A DNA stretch of 64,000 bases from Sulfurovum sp. (GTDB taxonomy: Bacteria; Campylobacterota; Campylobacteria; Campylobacterales; Sulfurovaceae). The notes beneath the pieces are model-generated. The model saw only the letters and a list, made by a program, of their open reading frames with translations. It was not told where the DNA came from and searched no databases. The position numbers and the translations under genes are program-made. How positions within the stretch are numbered: the stretch's first letter is position 1; each line of letters starts with the position of its first letter. Shown one piece after another: positions 16,129-24,417 of this stretch. The stretch lies in contig JAJPEU010000007.1 of assembly GCA_021166685.1 (NCBI GenBank), positions 233,555 to 297,554 on the forward strand, read 5' to 3'.

Positions 16129-17082
16129 TTACATGAAGAGTGTTCTTAAGATAGCTAAACACCTAAATATTCTAGGCGTCCTGTAAAAAAGTTCTTTACG
16201 ATACTTAAGAGCAATTCCAAATGCTTTAAAATCAAGACCGATATGTGCCCAACTTTGATAATAATATATCAACTCGTCTAAAAACTTGTACTGCAATAAA
16301 CTAAAGTGTTCATATGACCTAAATGCCTGCAGTCTTGCAACGTATTTTTTACCATCTTCAACTCTTTTTTGGAAATGAACTTTCGTAAATTGCGAAAAAA
16401 TCTTTGACAAAAGAGATGATGCAGCATAATGGTAGGCACCGGTATGATTGTCTTGATGTTGTCTATAGAGTATTAATGATTCATTATGCAAATAAATACC
16501 TCCAAATACACTTGCAATCAATCCATACCACCAATCATGATAAGATATATTCAATGGGATAGGATGTGCATTTTGAAGAATTTTATTTTTCATAAGAACA
16601 GTACACCCTGTCACATAATTACATATAGCAAGTTTTTCAAAAGTGAGTTCTTCATTTATTGGTTTATTACTATATTGAAAAAAAGATTCTGAAATTATAT
16701 TATTTTTCTCATCGATCAGTTTTGCATCTGAGCATGCCAAAATATTATCACCTATATTTTCTATCAGAGTAGAAAGTTTATGAGGCAGCCATATATCATC
16801 CTGATCTGATAATGCGATATAGTCACCTCTGCATAAATTGACAGCTTTTTCAAAGTTTTTGACAAAACCTAAATTGGTTTCATTGACAAAATATTTGAGC
16901 CCAAATTTTTTACTGTAATCTTCTAATATCTCAACTGTTTTATCGCTAGAACAATCATCACACACAATCACTTCTATATTTTTATAAGTTTGAGCATAAA
17001 TACTATCCAATTGTGCTTTCAGATACTTTTCTCCGTTGTATGTTGCCATCGCGATTGATATCAGTGGAATATCTATACCCAT
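16129..17082 (-). CDS. Glycosyltransferase family 2, rhamnosyltransferase-like
   Basis: A 317-residue GT2 enzyme with SIAMATYNGEKYLKAQL at the N-terminus, EVIVCDDCSSDKT and the motif LSDQDDIWLPHKL, which is typical of rhamnosyltransferases of O-antigen clusters. The acceptor part has SYHDWWYGLIAS. With a complete rmlABCD set in the same operon, dTDP-rhamnose is a likely donor, but that is inference. It follows the flippase gene by 11 bases. Confidence 0.86.
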   Translation of the reverse strand: MGIDIPLISIAMATYNGEKYLKAQLDSIYAQTYKNIEVIVCDDCSSDKTVEILEDYSKKFGLKYFVNETNLGFVKNFEKAVNLCRGDYIALSDQDDIWLPHKLSTLIENIGDNILACSDAKLIDEKNNIISESFFQYSNKPINEELTFEKLAICNYVTGCTVLMKNKILQNAHPIPLNISYHDWWYGLIASVFGGIYLHNESLILYRQHQDNHTGAYHYAASSLLSKIFSQFTKVHFQKRVEDGKKYVARLQAFRSYEHFSLLQYKFLDELIYYYQSWAHIGLDFKAFGIALKYRKELFYRTPRIFRCLAILRTLFM

Positions 17083-17093
17083 TTCTATACACC

Positions 17094-18398
17094 TTAAGTC
17101 AAATTAGCTGAACTAAATTTATTATTAATTTTTTTAAAAATCTGTTTATAAAACCACCAAGTTGTAAACCATCCGCTTGTCAAAATATGTGCCAAAAGTG
17201 TCCCCATAGCCACCCCCCAAAGACCATAATACCTAAGCAGGATAATAGATAATACCACATTCAAGATCGCATCGGCTATGGTCATATAAGATGTTCCACG
17301 GTGCAATCCCATCGCAACAAGAAAGATCGCACTTACATGCACCCCTGCATGGAGTATCCCAAACGCTATAAAAATTCTGAAAATATTTTCATCCAATACA
17401 TATTTTTCTCCAACCCACCAGTTAAGGAAATCAATGCCATAAAAAAACAAAATACCGTACCCTCCAAATCCTAAAAACATTGAAAGAAACAACATTTTAT
17501 TGTGGAGCCTCAAAATAGCGCTATAATTTCTTTCTTGATCCAGCCTTGCGATATCCGGGATCATTATATCAACTATTTTAAAAAGTATCTTTTGTGATAT
17601 ATTAACCAATTTATATCCGATCGCATAAAATGCTACGCTTCCGATTCCGATAAAAGAGGAGATAATGATATTGTCACTTGACAATACAATGAGTGCGGAT
17701 GCTGTAATGATAAAATAGTGCAAACTCGGTTTTACCATCTCTTTTAAAAGAGATGGATCAAAATATTTAAATGACAGTGTAAAATCAACATATTTTTTTG
17801 CAATAAAATACACCAAGGTTCCGGAAAATATGGCCATGCACAAGTGAATCCATGCAAGGCTAATCAATTTATAACCGCCATATAGAGCAATGAACATTAA
17901 AAAAGCTGAAACAATACTGCTGAAGATAGAAATATAGTTTTGGATATATAGTCTATCCTTTGCAAACAATAATGTTCCAAAAAGGCTGGAAATAAAACTG
18001 ATAAAAAAACTTAAAAAAAATAATACAAAAGACAACTTTGCTTCAGACATCAACCCATAAGGGATTAAAAACACTGTATCGATATTTATAAACAAATACA
18101 AAAATACCAAGATGGCTGCAAAACTTAATCCAAGATATAAAAAAAGCGTACTGTTGAGATATCGATTAATATACAACACATCATTGTGTTTGCTTGTTTC
18201 TTTTAAGAATGTCGTTCCAAAGCCAAACCCGGTTAATCCAAAATATCCGAGAATCGTTATAAACAATACCCATAGTCCATACATCTCTTCTTCAAGTTTT
18301 CCTATCATATAGGGAGTTAACAAAAGAGGTATAAAAACCTGTACAGCTACCTGAATAAATGAAGTACGAAGATGGTAAAAATATTTTTTTGAAAACAT
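17094..18398 (-). CDS. Wzx-like polysaccharide flippase
   Basis: A 434-residue protein with about 12 to 14 membrane helices of the MATE/MOP exporter type (polysaccharide biosynthesis protein). It should flip the finished undecaprenyl-linked glycan to the periplasmic side. The N-terminal VQVFIPLLLTPYMIGKLEEEMYGLW is the usual family opening (VAVFIPLLLTPYMIxxLG). The start overlaps the methyltransferase stop by one base. A Wzx-type flippase next to pglB, in place of the ABC flippase PglK, sets this locus apart from the Campylobacter one. Confidence 0.87.
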   Translation of the reverse strand: MFSKKYFYHLRTSFIQVAVQVFIPLLLTPYMIGKLEEEMYGLWVLFITILGYFGLTGFGFGTTFLKETSKHNDVLYINRYLNSTLFLYLGLSFAAILVFLYLFINIDTVFLIPYGLMSEAKLSFVLFFLSFFISFISSLFGTLLFAKDRLYIQNYISIFSSIVSAFLMFIALYGGYKLISLAWIHLCMAIFSGTLVYFIAKKYVDFTLSFKYFDPSLLKEMVKPSLHYFIITASALIVLSSDNIIISSFIGIGSVAFYAIGYKLVNISQKILFKIVDIMIPDIARLDQERNYSAILRLHNKMLFLSMFLGFGGYGILFFYGIDFLNWWVGEKYVLDENIFRIFIAFGILHAGVHVSAIFLVAMGLHRGTSYMTIADAILNVVLSIILLRYYGLWGVAMGTLLAHILTSGWFTTWWFYKQIFKKINNKFSSANLT

Positions 18399-19036
18399 TA
18401 TTTTATTTTTACTCTAAAAGCAAATTGCAAATATAATATGTCTTCTCCTAAAAAAAACTCTGCAAGTTTGATTTTCAACCTTTGCAATATATTTTTAGAA
18501 GATATTTTATTGATTCCTTTTAACGCTTCAATATTGAATGCTGCATCGATAAAATCAGCTTCTATACTCTTCAGTGTAAAAAAACGCAAATGGGTTCTAT
18601 CTAAAATCCCCTCCTCTTTATAGCGCCACTCTTTTTTTATCAAAAGCTGATAAAGATTTACAATGTACCTTACATTTGGTAAACTGCCTATCATATATGC
18701 ATTGTGGACACATTTGCTTTTGATATCTCTATAAAATTGATGATGATCATACATATGCTCTATGACATCATTACAAATTACTAAATCAAAATAATTATCC
18801 GGCAACTCTGAAAGCATCCGTTCAAAAGTACCGACCAAAACTTTGTCTAATTTCTGTTTTGCTATATTCGCAGAGGAAACATACGGTTCCACTCCCCAAT
18901 ATTCACAATTGCTTAATACATTTTTACGAAATCCGCCTTCTCCGCATCCTATCTCTAAAACTTTTAAATATTTTTCAGGAATAAAATCGGCTATCTCTAC
19001 CCTTGTACCATCATAATAGATTGGGAGCTTACCCAT
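18398..19036 (-). CDS. SAM-dependent methyltransferase
   Basis: A 212-residue class I methyltransferase. The SAM-binding glycine motif is VLEIGCGEGG (about residues 26-35), followed by the acidic YWGVEPY and by DLVICNDVIEHMYDH, typical of the Methyltransf_23 / UbiE-like group common in glycan clusters. It may methylate a sugar of the glycan or act on a lipid-linked intermediate. Its ATG at 19036 follows AAGGACAATAA. The gene begins 110 bases after rmlB, the only sizeable gap within the cluster. Confidence 0.83.
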   Translation of the reverse strand: MGKLPIYYDGTRVEIADFIPEKYLKVLEIGCGEGGFRKNVLSNCEYWGVEPYVSSANIAKQKLDKVLVGTFERMLSELPDNYFDLVICNDVIEHMYDHHQFYRDIKSKCVHNAYMIGSLPNVRYIVNLYQLLIKKEWRYKEEGILDRTHLRFFTLKSIEADFIDAAFNIEALKGINKISSKNILQRLKIKLAEFFLGEDILYLQFAFRVKIK

Positions 19037-19087
19037 TTATTGTCCTTTATATATTGCTTGATATCAAAAAAACAATATTTTATCATA

Positions 19088-19120
19088 AAAAAACAAGGGT
19101 TATAATCCCCCCGTTTTGAT
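19088..19120 (-). terminator. Possible internal terminator after rmlB
   Basis: On the minus strand after the rmlB stop an imperfect stem (a G-run paired with CCC across ATTATAA, flanked by AAC/GTT) is followed by a run of seven T. It could reduce read-through from the rml genes into the glycosyltransferase block. The stem has mismatches, so the call is weak. Confidence 0.4.
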
Positions 19121-19146
19121 AGAATCTATTTTATAATGCATGAGCC

Positions 19147-20265
19147 TCATTTTATCTTGTATTTTTCCAAATACCATTCAACAGTTTTAATGATTCCAGT
19201 ATCAAAATTCTCATCCGCTTTCCACCCCAGCTCGGTCTCGATCTTGGTCGCATCTATTGCGTAACGGCGGTCGTGGCCGGTGCGGTCTTCGACAAATGTG
19301 ATCAGCTCTTTATAGGATTTGATCTCTTTCTTAGATTCCCAATCAAGTTGAGAATGACGGGTTTGTTGTTCAGAATTTGGATTTCCGCCTTCGCGGGAAT
19401 TACGAGGTTTAATTTCATCAAGAATTGTGCAGATACGATCTACGATCTGAAGATTGGTTCTCTCATTGCGGCCACCGATGTTATAGGTTTTGCCTTTTTT
19501 GCCGGAATGGTAAACCAGGTCGATCCCTTTGCAGTGGTCTAGTACATAGAGCCAATCTCTTATGTTTTTTCCGTCACCGTAGATGGGGATAGGGGTGCCA
19601 TTTAAGGCATTACGAATGATCGTCGGGATGAGTTTCTCGTCATGCTGTTTTGGCCCATAATTGTTCGAGCAATTCGTAATCACACAATCCATACCGTAAG
19701 TCTCTACATAGCTTCTTACGATCATGTCACTTGATGCTTTCGATGCCGAGTAGGGAGAATTGGGGGCATAAGGTGTGGTTTCAGTAAATAGTCCAGTTTC
19801 GCCGAGTGTTCCATACACTTCATCGGTTGAGATGTGGTGAAAGCGTGGTGTGGATTCTGTATCAAGTACGGAATGACGATAAGTGAATGGTTTTTCCATC
19901 CAGTGTTTGTAAGCGACGTCGATGAGGGTAAAGGTCCCGTTGACGTTGGTTTGGACAAATACGCCGGGGTTTTTGATGGAGTTGTCTACATGGCTCTCTG
20001 CGGCGAAATGGATGACGCCTCGGATATCGTATTCGTTAAAGATAAACTCAACGAGTTCACGGTTGCAGATGTCACCTTTTATAAATTTATATCGCGGATG
20101 ACCTTCTACTTCTTTGAGATTTTCAAGGTTACCTGCGTAAGTTAACAAATCTAAATTTACAAGATTATAGTTTTCATATTTTTCAAAAAAGTACGGCACA
20201 AAGTTACTTCCGATAAACCCTGCGCAGCCTGTTACGAGTATTGTTTTGTTTGTATTGTTAAACAT
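19147..20265 (-). CDS. rfbB: dTDP-glucose 4,6-dehydratase RmlB, with two in-frame repeat insertions
   Basis: A 372-residue short-chain dehydrogenase-type enzyme converting dTDP-glucose to dTDP-4-keto-6-deoxyglucose. NAD-binding GCAGFIGSN is at the N-terminus, STDEVYG and the YSASK catalytic pair follow. It is about 25 residues longer than usual. Two stretches look foreign: residues about 128-139 (HSVLDTES) just before RFHHISTDEVYG, and about 287-312 (NSREGGNPNS, then RHSQLDWESK). Their DNA matches the kind of palindromic dispersed repeats that read CCCGCGAAGGCGG and CCGTACTTGATAC in many proteobacteria. The reading frame is kept through both, so the enzyme may still work. Confidence 0.93.
   Translation of the reverse strand: MFNNTNKTILVTGCAGFIGSNFVPYFFEKYENYNLVNLDLLTYAGNLENLKEVEGHPRYKFIKGDICNRELVEFIFNEYDIRGVIHFAAESHVDNSIKNPGVFVQTNVNGTFTLIDVAYKHWMEKPFTYRHSVLDTESTPRFHHISTDEVYGTLGETGLFTETTPYAPNSPYSASKASSDMIVRSYVETYGMDCVITNCSNNYGPKQHDEKLIPTIIRNALNGTPIPIYGDGKNIRDWLYVLDHCKGIDLVYHSGKKGKTYNIGGRNERTNLQIVDRICTILDEIKPRNSREGGNPNSEQQTRHSQLDWESKKEIKSYKELITFVEDRTGHDRRYAIDATKIETELGWKADENFDTGIIKTVEWYLEKYKIK
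19330..19407 (-). repeat. Palindromic repeat element inserted in frame in rmlB (C-terminal)
   Basis: On the minus strand this stretch carries AATTCCCGCGAAGGCGG, whose arms (TTCCCGC / GCGG with one mismatch) form a hairpin, then CCGTCATTCTCAACTTGATT. Encoded residues NSREGGNP and RHSQLDWES are the familiar translation of a dispersed repeat, and are not part of the RmlB fold. Exact borders are uncertain by a few bases. Confidence 0.7.
19852..19878 (-). repeat. Palindromic repeat element inserted in frame in rmlB (central)
   Basis: On the minus strand CGTCATTCCGTACTTGATAC and its continuation form an imperfect inverted repeat (ATTCCGTA / TACAGAAT). It encodes HSVLDTES directly before the conserved RFHHISTDEVYG, at a place where related RmlB proteins have a short surface loop. 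Sequences of this type are widespread dispersed repeats in proteobacterial genomes (recalled, not searched). Confidence 0.65.
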
Positions 20266-21144
20266 TTATTTTCTTTCTCCCAATCGTTTTAAACAATCAT
20301 CCAAACCATCTTTCCAGTATGGTATTTCTACATTAAATGTATTTTTTATTTTTGCTTTATTGAGCACACTATAGTGTGGCCTTTTTGCCGGGGCTGGATA
20401 CTCTTTTGTTTCTATGGGGTTTATTTGGCAATTCAATTTTGCCATTTTCATAATCTCTTTTGCAAAATCATACCAACTTAGTACGCCCTCGTTCGAGTAG
20501 TTGTATATTTCTACTTTTTCATTTTGAATTTGCGGAATAATATCTAAGATAGTTTTAGCTAAGTCTTTTGCATAAGTTGGAGTTCCTACTTGATCAAATA
20601 TTACACCTAAATTTGCTTTTTCTTTTCCAAGTCTAAGCATCGTTTTTACAAAGTTGCTCCCGAAAGAAGAATAGACCCAAGAAGTTCTAATAATAATAGA
20701 ATTTGGCGGATTTGCAGCCAACATAGCATTTTCGCCGTCAAGCTTGGTTTTGCCATAGACACTTTGCGGATTTGTAATATCATCTTCTATATATGGCTTA
20801 TAATTCATCCCGTCAAAAACATAATCAGTTGATATATGTATAAGCTTAATGCCAAATTCATTTGATAGCATCGCTAAGTTTTTTACTGCAAGATGGTTTA
20901 TCTTGTCTGCAAGCTCTATTTCGCTTTCAGCTTTATCTACTCCTGTATATGCCGCACAGTTTATGATCACATTTATATTTTTTTCTCTGCAAAAAATCTC
21001 AACAGCCTGAAAGTCGGTAATATCAAGCGTATCTGAATCAGTAAAATAAAAATGGTAATGTTGAGTACCAATAGTTGATTGTTGGACTAATTCTTTAATC
21101 TCACTTCCCAACTGGCCATTGGCTCCTGTAACCAGTGTATTCAT
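20266..21144 (-). CDS. rfbD: dTDP-4-dehydrorhamnose reductase RmlD
   Basis: A 292-residue reductase making dTDP-L-rhamnose, the last step of the pathway. The Rossmann motif VTGANGQLGSEI is at the N-terminus; HISTDYVFDG and the catalytic YGKTK pair follow, and the late segment has HYSVLNKAK, usual for RmlD. Stop and start abut rmlB (20265/20266). No insertions like those in rmlB are seen. Confidence 0.95.
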   Translation of the reverse strand: MNTLVTGANGQLGSEIKELVQQSTIGTQHYHFYFTDSDTLDITDFQAVEIFCREKNINVIINCAAYTGVDKAESEIELADKINHLAVKNLAMLSNEFGIKLIHISTDYVFDGMNYKPYIEDDITNPQSVYGKTKLDGENAMLAANPPNSIIIRTSWVYSSFGSNFVKTMLRLGKEKANLGVIFDQVGTPTYAKDLAKTILDIIPQIQNEKVEIYNYSNEGVLSWYDFAKEIMKMAKLNCQINPIETKEYPAPAKRPHYSVLNKAKIKNTFNVEIPYWKDGLDDCLKRLGERK

Positions 21145-21163
21145 TTACTTTCCCCATTCAATA

Positions 21164-21742
21164 TTAAACATTATAGTAGTTCACTCCATATTCAAACAGA
21201 TCCTCAGTCTCTGTAAGCTTAGGCTGCACTCTGTCCTTAGCCGAAAGATTCAACTGCTCATGAGGAAGTTGCCAGTCTATACCGATATCGGGATCATCAA
21301 AGGCTATGCCTCTATCACACTGCGGAGAGTAGTAACTGTCTACCTTGTAGGCAAATACTGTCTCATCTTCAAGCACCAAAAAACCATGGGCAAAACCTCT
21401 TGGAATAAGGAGTTGTCTTTTGTTTTCTGCACTTAATTCAACGGAAATATGTTGTCCAAATGTAGGAGAGCCTTTTCTGATATCGACTGCCACATCTAAA
21501 ACTTTTCCTTGTATTACTCTTGCAAGTTTTGTTTGGGCAAAAGGCGGCAGTTGATAGTGTAATCCTCTTAATACTCCATAAGTAGACTTGCTTTCATTGT
21601 CCTGGCAAAAATTTATTTTGTAGCCTAGAAACTCTTCAAGTTTATCTGCACGAAAAGTCTCTACAAAATATCCTCTTGCATCGCCATGAATTTTTGGCTC
21701 AATTATAATGACATCAAAAATAGAGGTTCTTGTAAAGTTCAT
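21164..21742 (-). CDS. rfbC: dTDP-4-dehydrorhamnose 3,5-epimerase RmlC
   Basis: A 192-residue cupin-fold epimerase. Visible landmarks are EPKIHGDARGYFVET, the catalytic His region GVLRGLHYQLPP, the DIRKGSPTFG strand and PRGFAHGFLVLEDE. It acts on dTDP-4-keto-6-deoxyglucose between RmlB and RmlD. It abuts rmlA (21742/21743) and lies 19 bases ahead of rmlD. Confidence 0.95.
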   Translation of the reverse strand: MNFTRTSIFDVIIIEPKIHGDARGYFVETFRADKLEEFLGYKINFCQDNESKSTYGVLRGLHYQLPPFAQTKLARVIQGKVLDVAVDIRKGSPTFGQHISVELSAENKRQLLIPRGFAHGFLVLEDETVFAYKVDSYYSPQCDRGIAFDDPDIGIDWQLPHEQLNLSAKDRVQPKLTETEDLFEYGVNYYNV

Positions 21743-22633
21743 TTATTTCAAAATCCTTGGTTGATTTGCTCTGATGATCAGATATTGACCATATTGATTT
21801 TTTTTCAGCGGTTCAGCAAGTTCAAGGAGTTTTTCTTTTGAAATGTAACCCATCTCATACGCTATCTCTTCAAGACATGCTACTTTTAGAGATTGTCTCT
21901 TTTCTATCGTTTGGATAAATTGGCTTGCTTCAAGTAAACTTTCATGCGTTCCGGTATCCAGCCAAGCGTACCCTCTTCCCATAAGTTCCACTTTAAGTCT
22001 TTCTTCATGAAGGTACATTTCGTTGAGGGTAGTGATCTCAAGCTCTCCTCTATCAGATGGTTTCACTTCTTTTGCTTTTTGTACAACATCGTTTGGGTAA
22101 AAGTACAGTCCTACAACTGCATAGTTTGATTTTGGATTTTTTGGTTTTTCCTCAATTGAAGTTACATTGCCGTTTTCATCAAATCCTGCAACCCCGTATC
22201 TCTCAGGATCACTTACATAGTATCCAAATACAGTAGCTTTGTTTTCTTCTTTTACATTTTTTACACTGGATGCCAAAAGTTGAGTAAGCCCATGTCCATA
22301 GAAGATATTATCGCCCAAAACCAAACAAGCATCATCGCCATTTAAGAACTCTTCTCCAAGCAAAAATGCTTGTGCAAGACCATCGGGAGATGGTTGAACA
22401 GCATACTCAAATCGCATACCAAGGTCATTTCCATCCCCTAAAAGGTTTTGAAAAGATGCTTGATCTTGCGGTGTTGCAATGATAAGAACTTCTTTAATGC
22501 CCACTAACATCAAAACCGAAAGGGGATAATAGATCATCGGTTTGTCATAAATAGGCAAAAGCTGCTTGCTGATGGACCGTGTCACGGGGTATAGACGCGT
22601 GCCGCTTCCACCTGCTAAGATTATCCCTTTCAT
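21743..22633 (-). CDS. rfbA: Glucose-1-phosphate thymidylyltransferase RmlA
   Basis: A 296-residue nucleotidyltransferase that forms dTDP-glucose from glucose-1-phosphate and dTTP. The signature GGSGTRLYP is at the N-terminus; [31 protein letters not shown] and [10 protein letters not shown] follow, all typical of RmlA. The ATG at 22633 has GGAG six bases upstream; an in-frame ATG four codons earlier lacks one. First gene of the rml-glycan operon, about 205 bases downstream of a strong -10 box. Confidence 0.95.
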   Translation of the reverse strand: MKGIILAGGSGTRLYPVTRSISKQLLPIYDKPMIYYPLSVLMLVGIKEVLIIATPQDQASFQNLLGDGNDLGMRFEYAVQPSPDGLAQAFLLGEEFLNGDDACLVLGDNIFYGHGLTQLLASSVKNVKEENKATVFGYYVSDPERYGVAGFDENGNVTSIEEKPKNPKSNYAVVGLYFYPNDVVQKAKEVKPSDRGELEITTLNEMYLHEERLKVELMGRGYAWLDTGTHESLLEASQFIQTIEKRQSLKVACLEEIAYEMGYISKEKLLELAEPLKKNQYGQYLIIRANQPRILK

Positions 22634-22845
22634 TTTAAACTCCAATTTATTTTTAAACTTTTGTTCACTTAAAAACTACATTTTTACAATAATTAAATAT
22701 ATCAGCAATAATGATATGGCCATACACCTGCACCCTATTTTGTATTTTTGTTTTTAGTATCAAACATTTAAATAAGGGGTTTTGGTTTTATTCTCAACTC
22801 AAGATGTCTGCTCACCTTTATTTGCGCTTTTTTATATGTGACTGT

Positions 22846-22854
22846 ATTATAGCA
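22846..22854 (-). promoter_or_regulatory. Extended -10 promoter of the rml/glycan operon
   Basis: Minus-strand TGCTATAAT, a perfect -10 hexamer with the TG extension. The predicted transcript start near 22838 leaves a leader of roughly 205 bases before the rmlA ATG. Confidence 0.65.
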
Positions 22855-22932
22855 AACTCTCCCGCATAAAGCTATGCCCGTACCGATATCGTTTGCCTTG
22901 TTGCCTCTCAAAAGCATATTCATAAGCGATTA

Positions 22933-22941
22933 TGTTATAAT
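22933..22941 (+). promoter_or_regulatory. Extended -10 promoter of SurA-like gene
   Basis: TGTTATAAT, a perfect TATAAT with the TG extension, 29 bases upstream of the ATG at 22971. Confidence 0.65.
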
Positions 22942-22970
22942 TTTTCAAATTAATTGAACGGGAAATACCT

Positions 22971-23789
22971 ATGCATAAACTTTTATCATTTCTACTTGTT
23001 GCTTTTGTCACATTTTCTCACGCCAAAATGGTTGATGCTATCGCGCTGATCGTTGACGGGGAGGCCGTTACCACTGCGGAAATACGCGCGGTGCAGCAAC
23101 AGATGAACCTTTCCAAAGAGAAAGCCATCGATCTGCTTATCCAAGACAGGCTGCAAAAAGCGGCGATGAAAAACATAGCGGTCTCTGACGATGAAGTCGA
23201 CAGCAAAATAGCACAAATCGCCGCCCAAAACAATATCTCTATCGAGCAAATGCAACAGATCTTGCAAGAAAGAGGCACGCCATGGACACGCTACCGAAGC
23301 AACATCCAAGAGGCAATGAAAAAAGAGAAATTTTTCAAAGAGTATATCATTACCTCCATCCCGCAGCCCAGCGATGATGAATTGAAGATTTTCTACGGCA
23401 ACCACAAAAACGAATTTACCGTGCCTTCACAGATCAGCATGATCGAGTATTCAAGCGACTCCAAAGAAGCGATGGCGGACTTTTTGCGTACGCAAAATGC
23501 CAAAGGCGTTCAAAGCCGGACCGTTTCCAAAAACAGCAGCGAGTTAAACCCCATGCTGCTTGGGATGCTTTCACAGACACAAAATGGTGCATTTACCCGC
23601 CCCTTTAATGCGGGAGACAAATATGTAGTCTTTAAAGTACTTTCCAAAAAAGGCCAAGCAGCCATGCCTTTTGAAAATGCCAAAAACGCCGTGATCGCGA
23701 AATGGAAAGAACAGCAGCAGGAAAAAGCGATCAAAGACTATTTTGAAAAAATGAAAACCCGTGCCGACGTGCAGATCATACGAAAATAA
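22971..23789 (+). CDS. SurA-like periplasmic chaperone / peptidyl-prolyl isomerase
   Basis: A 272-residue exported protein: signal peptide of about 18 residues (cleavage after SHA), a SurA N-terminal chaperone domain starting [15 protein letters not shown], and a PpiC-like parvulin segment (about 140-235). Such proteins escort outer-membrane proteins through the periplasm; C. jejuni Cj1289 has the same size and layout (from memory). The parvulin part is short and lacks several usual active-site residues, so isomerase activity is uncertain. It is followed by dcd after eight bases. Confidence 0.83.
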   Translation: MHKLLSFLLVAFVTFSHAKMVDAIALIVDGEAVTTAEIRAVQQQMNLSKEKAIDLLIQDRLQKAAMKNIAVSDDEVDSKIAQIAAQNNISIEQMQQILQERGTPWTRYRSNIQEAMKKEKFFKEYIITSIPQPSDDELKIFYGNHKNEFTVPSQISMIEYSSDSKEAMADFLRTQNAKGVQSRTVSKNSSELNPMLLGMLSQTQNGAFTRPFNAGDKYVVFKVLSKKGQAAMPFENAKNAVIAKWKEQQQEKAIKDYFEKMKTRADVQIIRK

Positions 23790-23797
23790 GGAAAAAA

Positions 23798-24364
23798 ATG
23801 GGACTAAAATCTGATAAATGGATACGTGAAAAATCTCTCAACGAAGAGATGATAACGCCCTTTTGTGAGGGACTTATAGGGGAAGGAGTAGTCAGCTACG
23901 GACTGAGCAGCTACGGATATGATATCCGCGTCAGTGACGAATTTAAGATCTTTACCAATATCAATGCGCAAGTCGTCGATCCCAAAGACTTTCACCAAAA
24001 TAACGTCGTTGACTTCAAAGGGGACGTGTGTATCGTGCCGCCCAACTCTTTTGCCCTGGCAAGAACGATAGAGTATTTTAAAATGCCTTCAGACACCTTG
24101 GCTATCTGTCTGGGCAAAAGCACTTATGCCCGATGCGGGATCATCGTCAACGTTACCCCTTTTGAACCCGGATTTGAAGGGCACATCACGATAGAAATCT
24201 CCAACACCACTCCGCTTCCGGCAAAAATCTATGCCAATGAAGGGATCGCTCAAGTACTTTTCTTACAAGGGGATGAACCGTGCGAAACCACCTACCGTGA
24301 CAGAAAAGGGAAATACCAAAGCCAAACCGGCATTACCCTTCCGCGTATCCTCAAAAAAGACTAA
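23798..24364 (+). CDS. dcd: dCTP deaminase
   Basis: A 188-residue trimeric enzyme that deaminates dCTP to dUTP for dTTP synthesis. Family landmarks: [33 protein letters not shown] (kept to its core GKSTYARCG here) and the Glu in [12 protein letters not shown] that acts as general base. The C-terminal [14 protein letters not shown] is typical. Ribosome site AAGGAAAAA. Cotranscribed with the chaperone gene ahead of it and convergent with asnB. Confidence 0.95.
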   Translation: MGLKSDKWIREKSLNEEMITPFCEGLIGEGVVSYGLSSYGYDIRVSDEFKIFTNINAQVVDPKDFHQNNVVDFKGDVCIVPPNSFALARTIEYFKMPSDTLAICLGKSTYARCGIIVNVTPFEPGFEGHITIEISNTTPLPAKIYANEGIAQVLFLQGDEPCETTYRDRKGKYQSQTGITLPRILKKD

Positions 24365-24417
24365 AGCCGCTCCTCAAAACAAAGAGCCGGCTATCGTGAG
24401 GATGCGCTTCTTTGGTG

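Larger units (their letters stand above)
22634..22970. promoter_or_regulatory. Divergent intergenic region between rmlA and SurA-like gene
   Basis: A 337-base gap with no convincing coding frame. It contains a leftward extended -10 box (22846-22854) for the glycan operon and a rightward one (22933-22941) for the chaperone gene. The rmlA leader would be about 200 bases long; it is A+T-rich with only weak inverted repeats (CCCTA near 22731 and TAAGGGG near 22773). Confidence 0.6.

Noticed and set aside
13012..18398. Genomic island or phage origin for the A+T-rich glycan genes
   Set aside because: No integrase, tRNA junction, direct-repeat ends or transposase was seen; variable composition is common in surface glycan loci. 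A base-composition plot would be needed.
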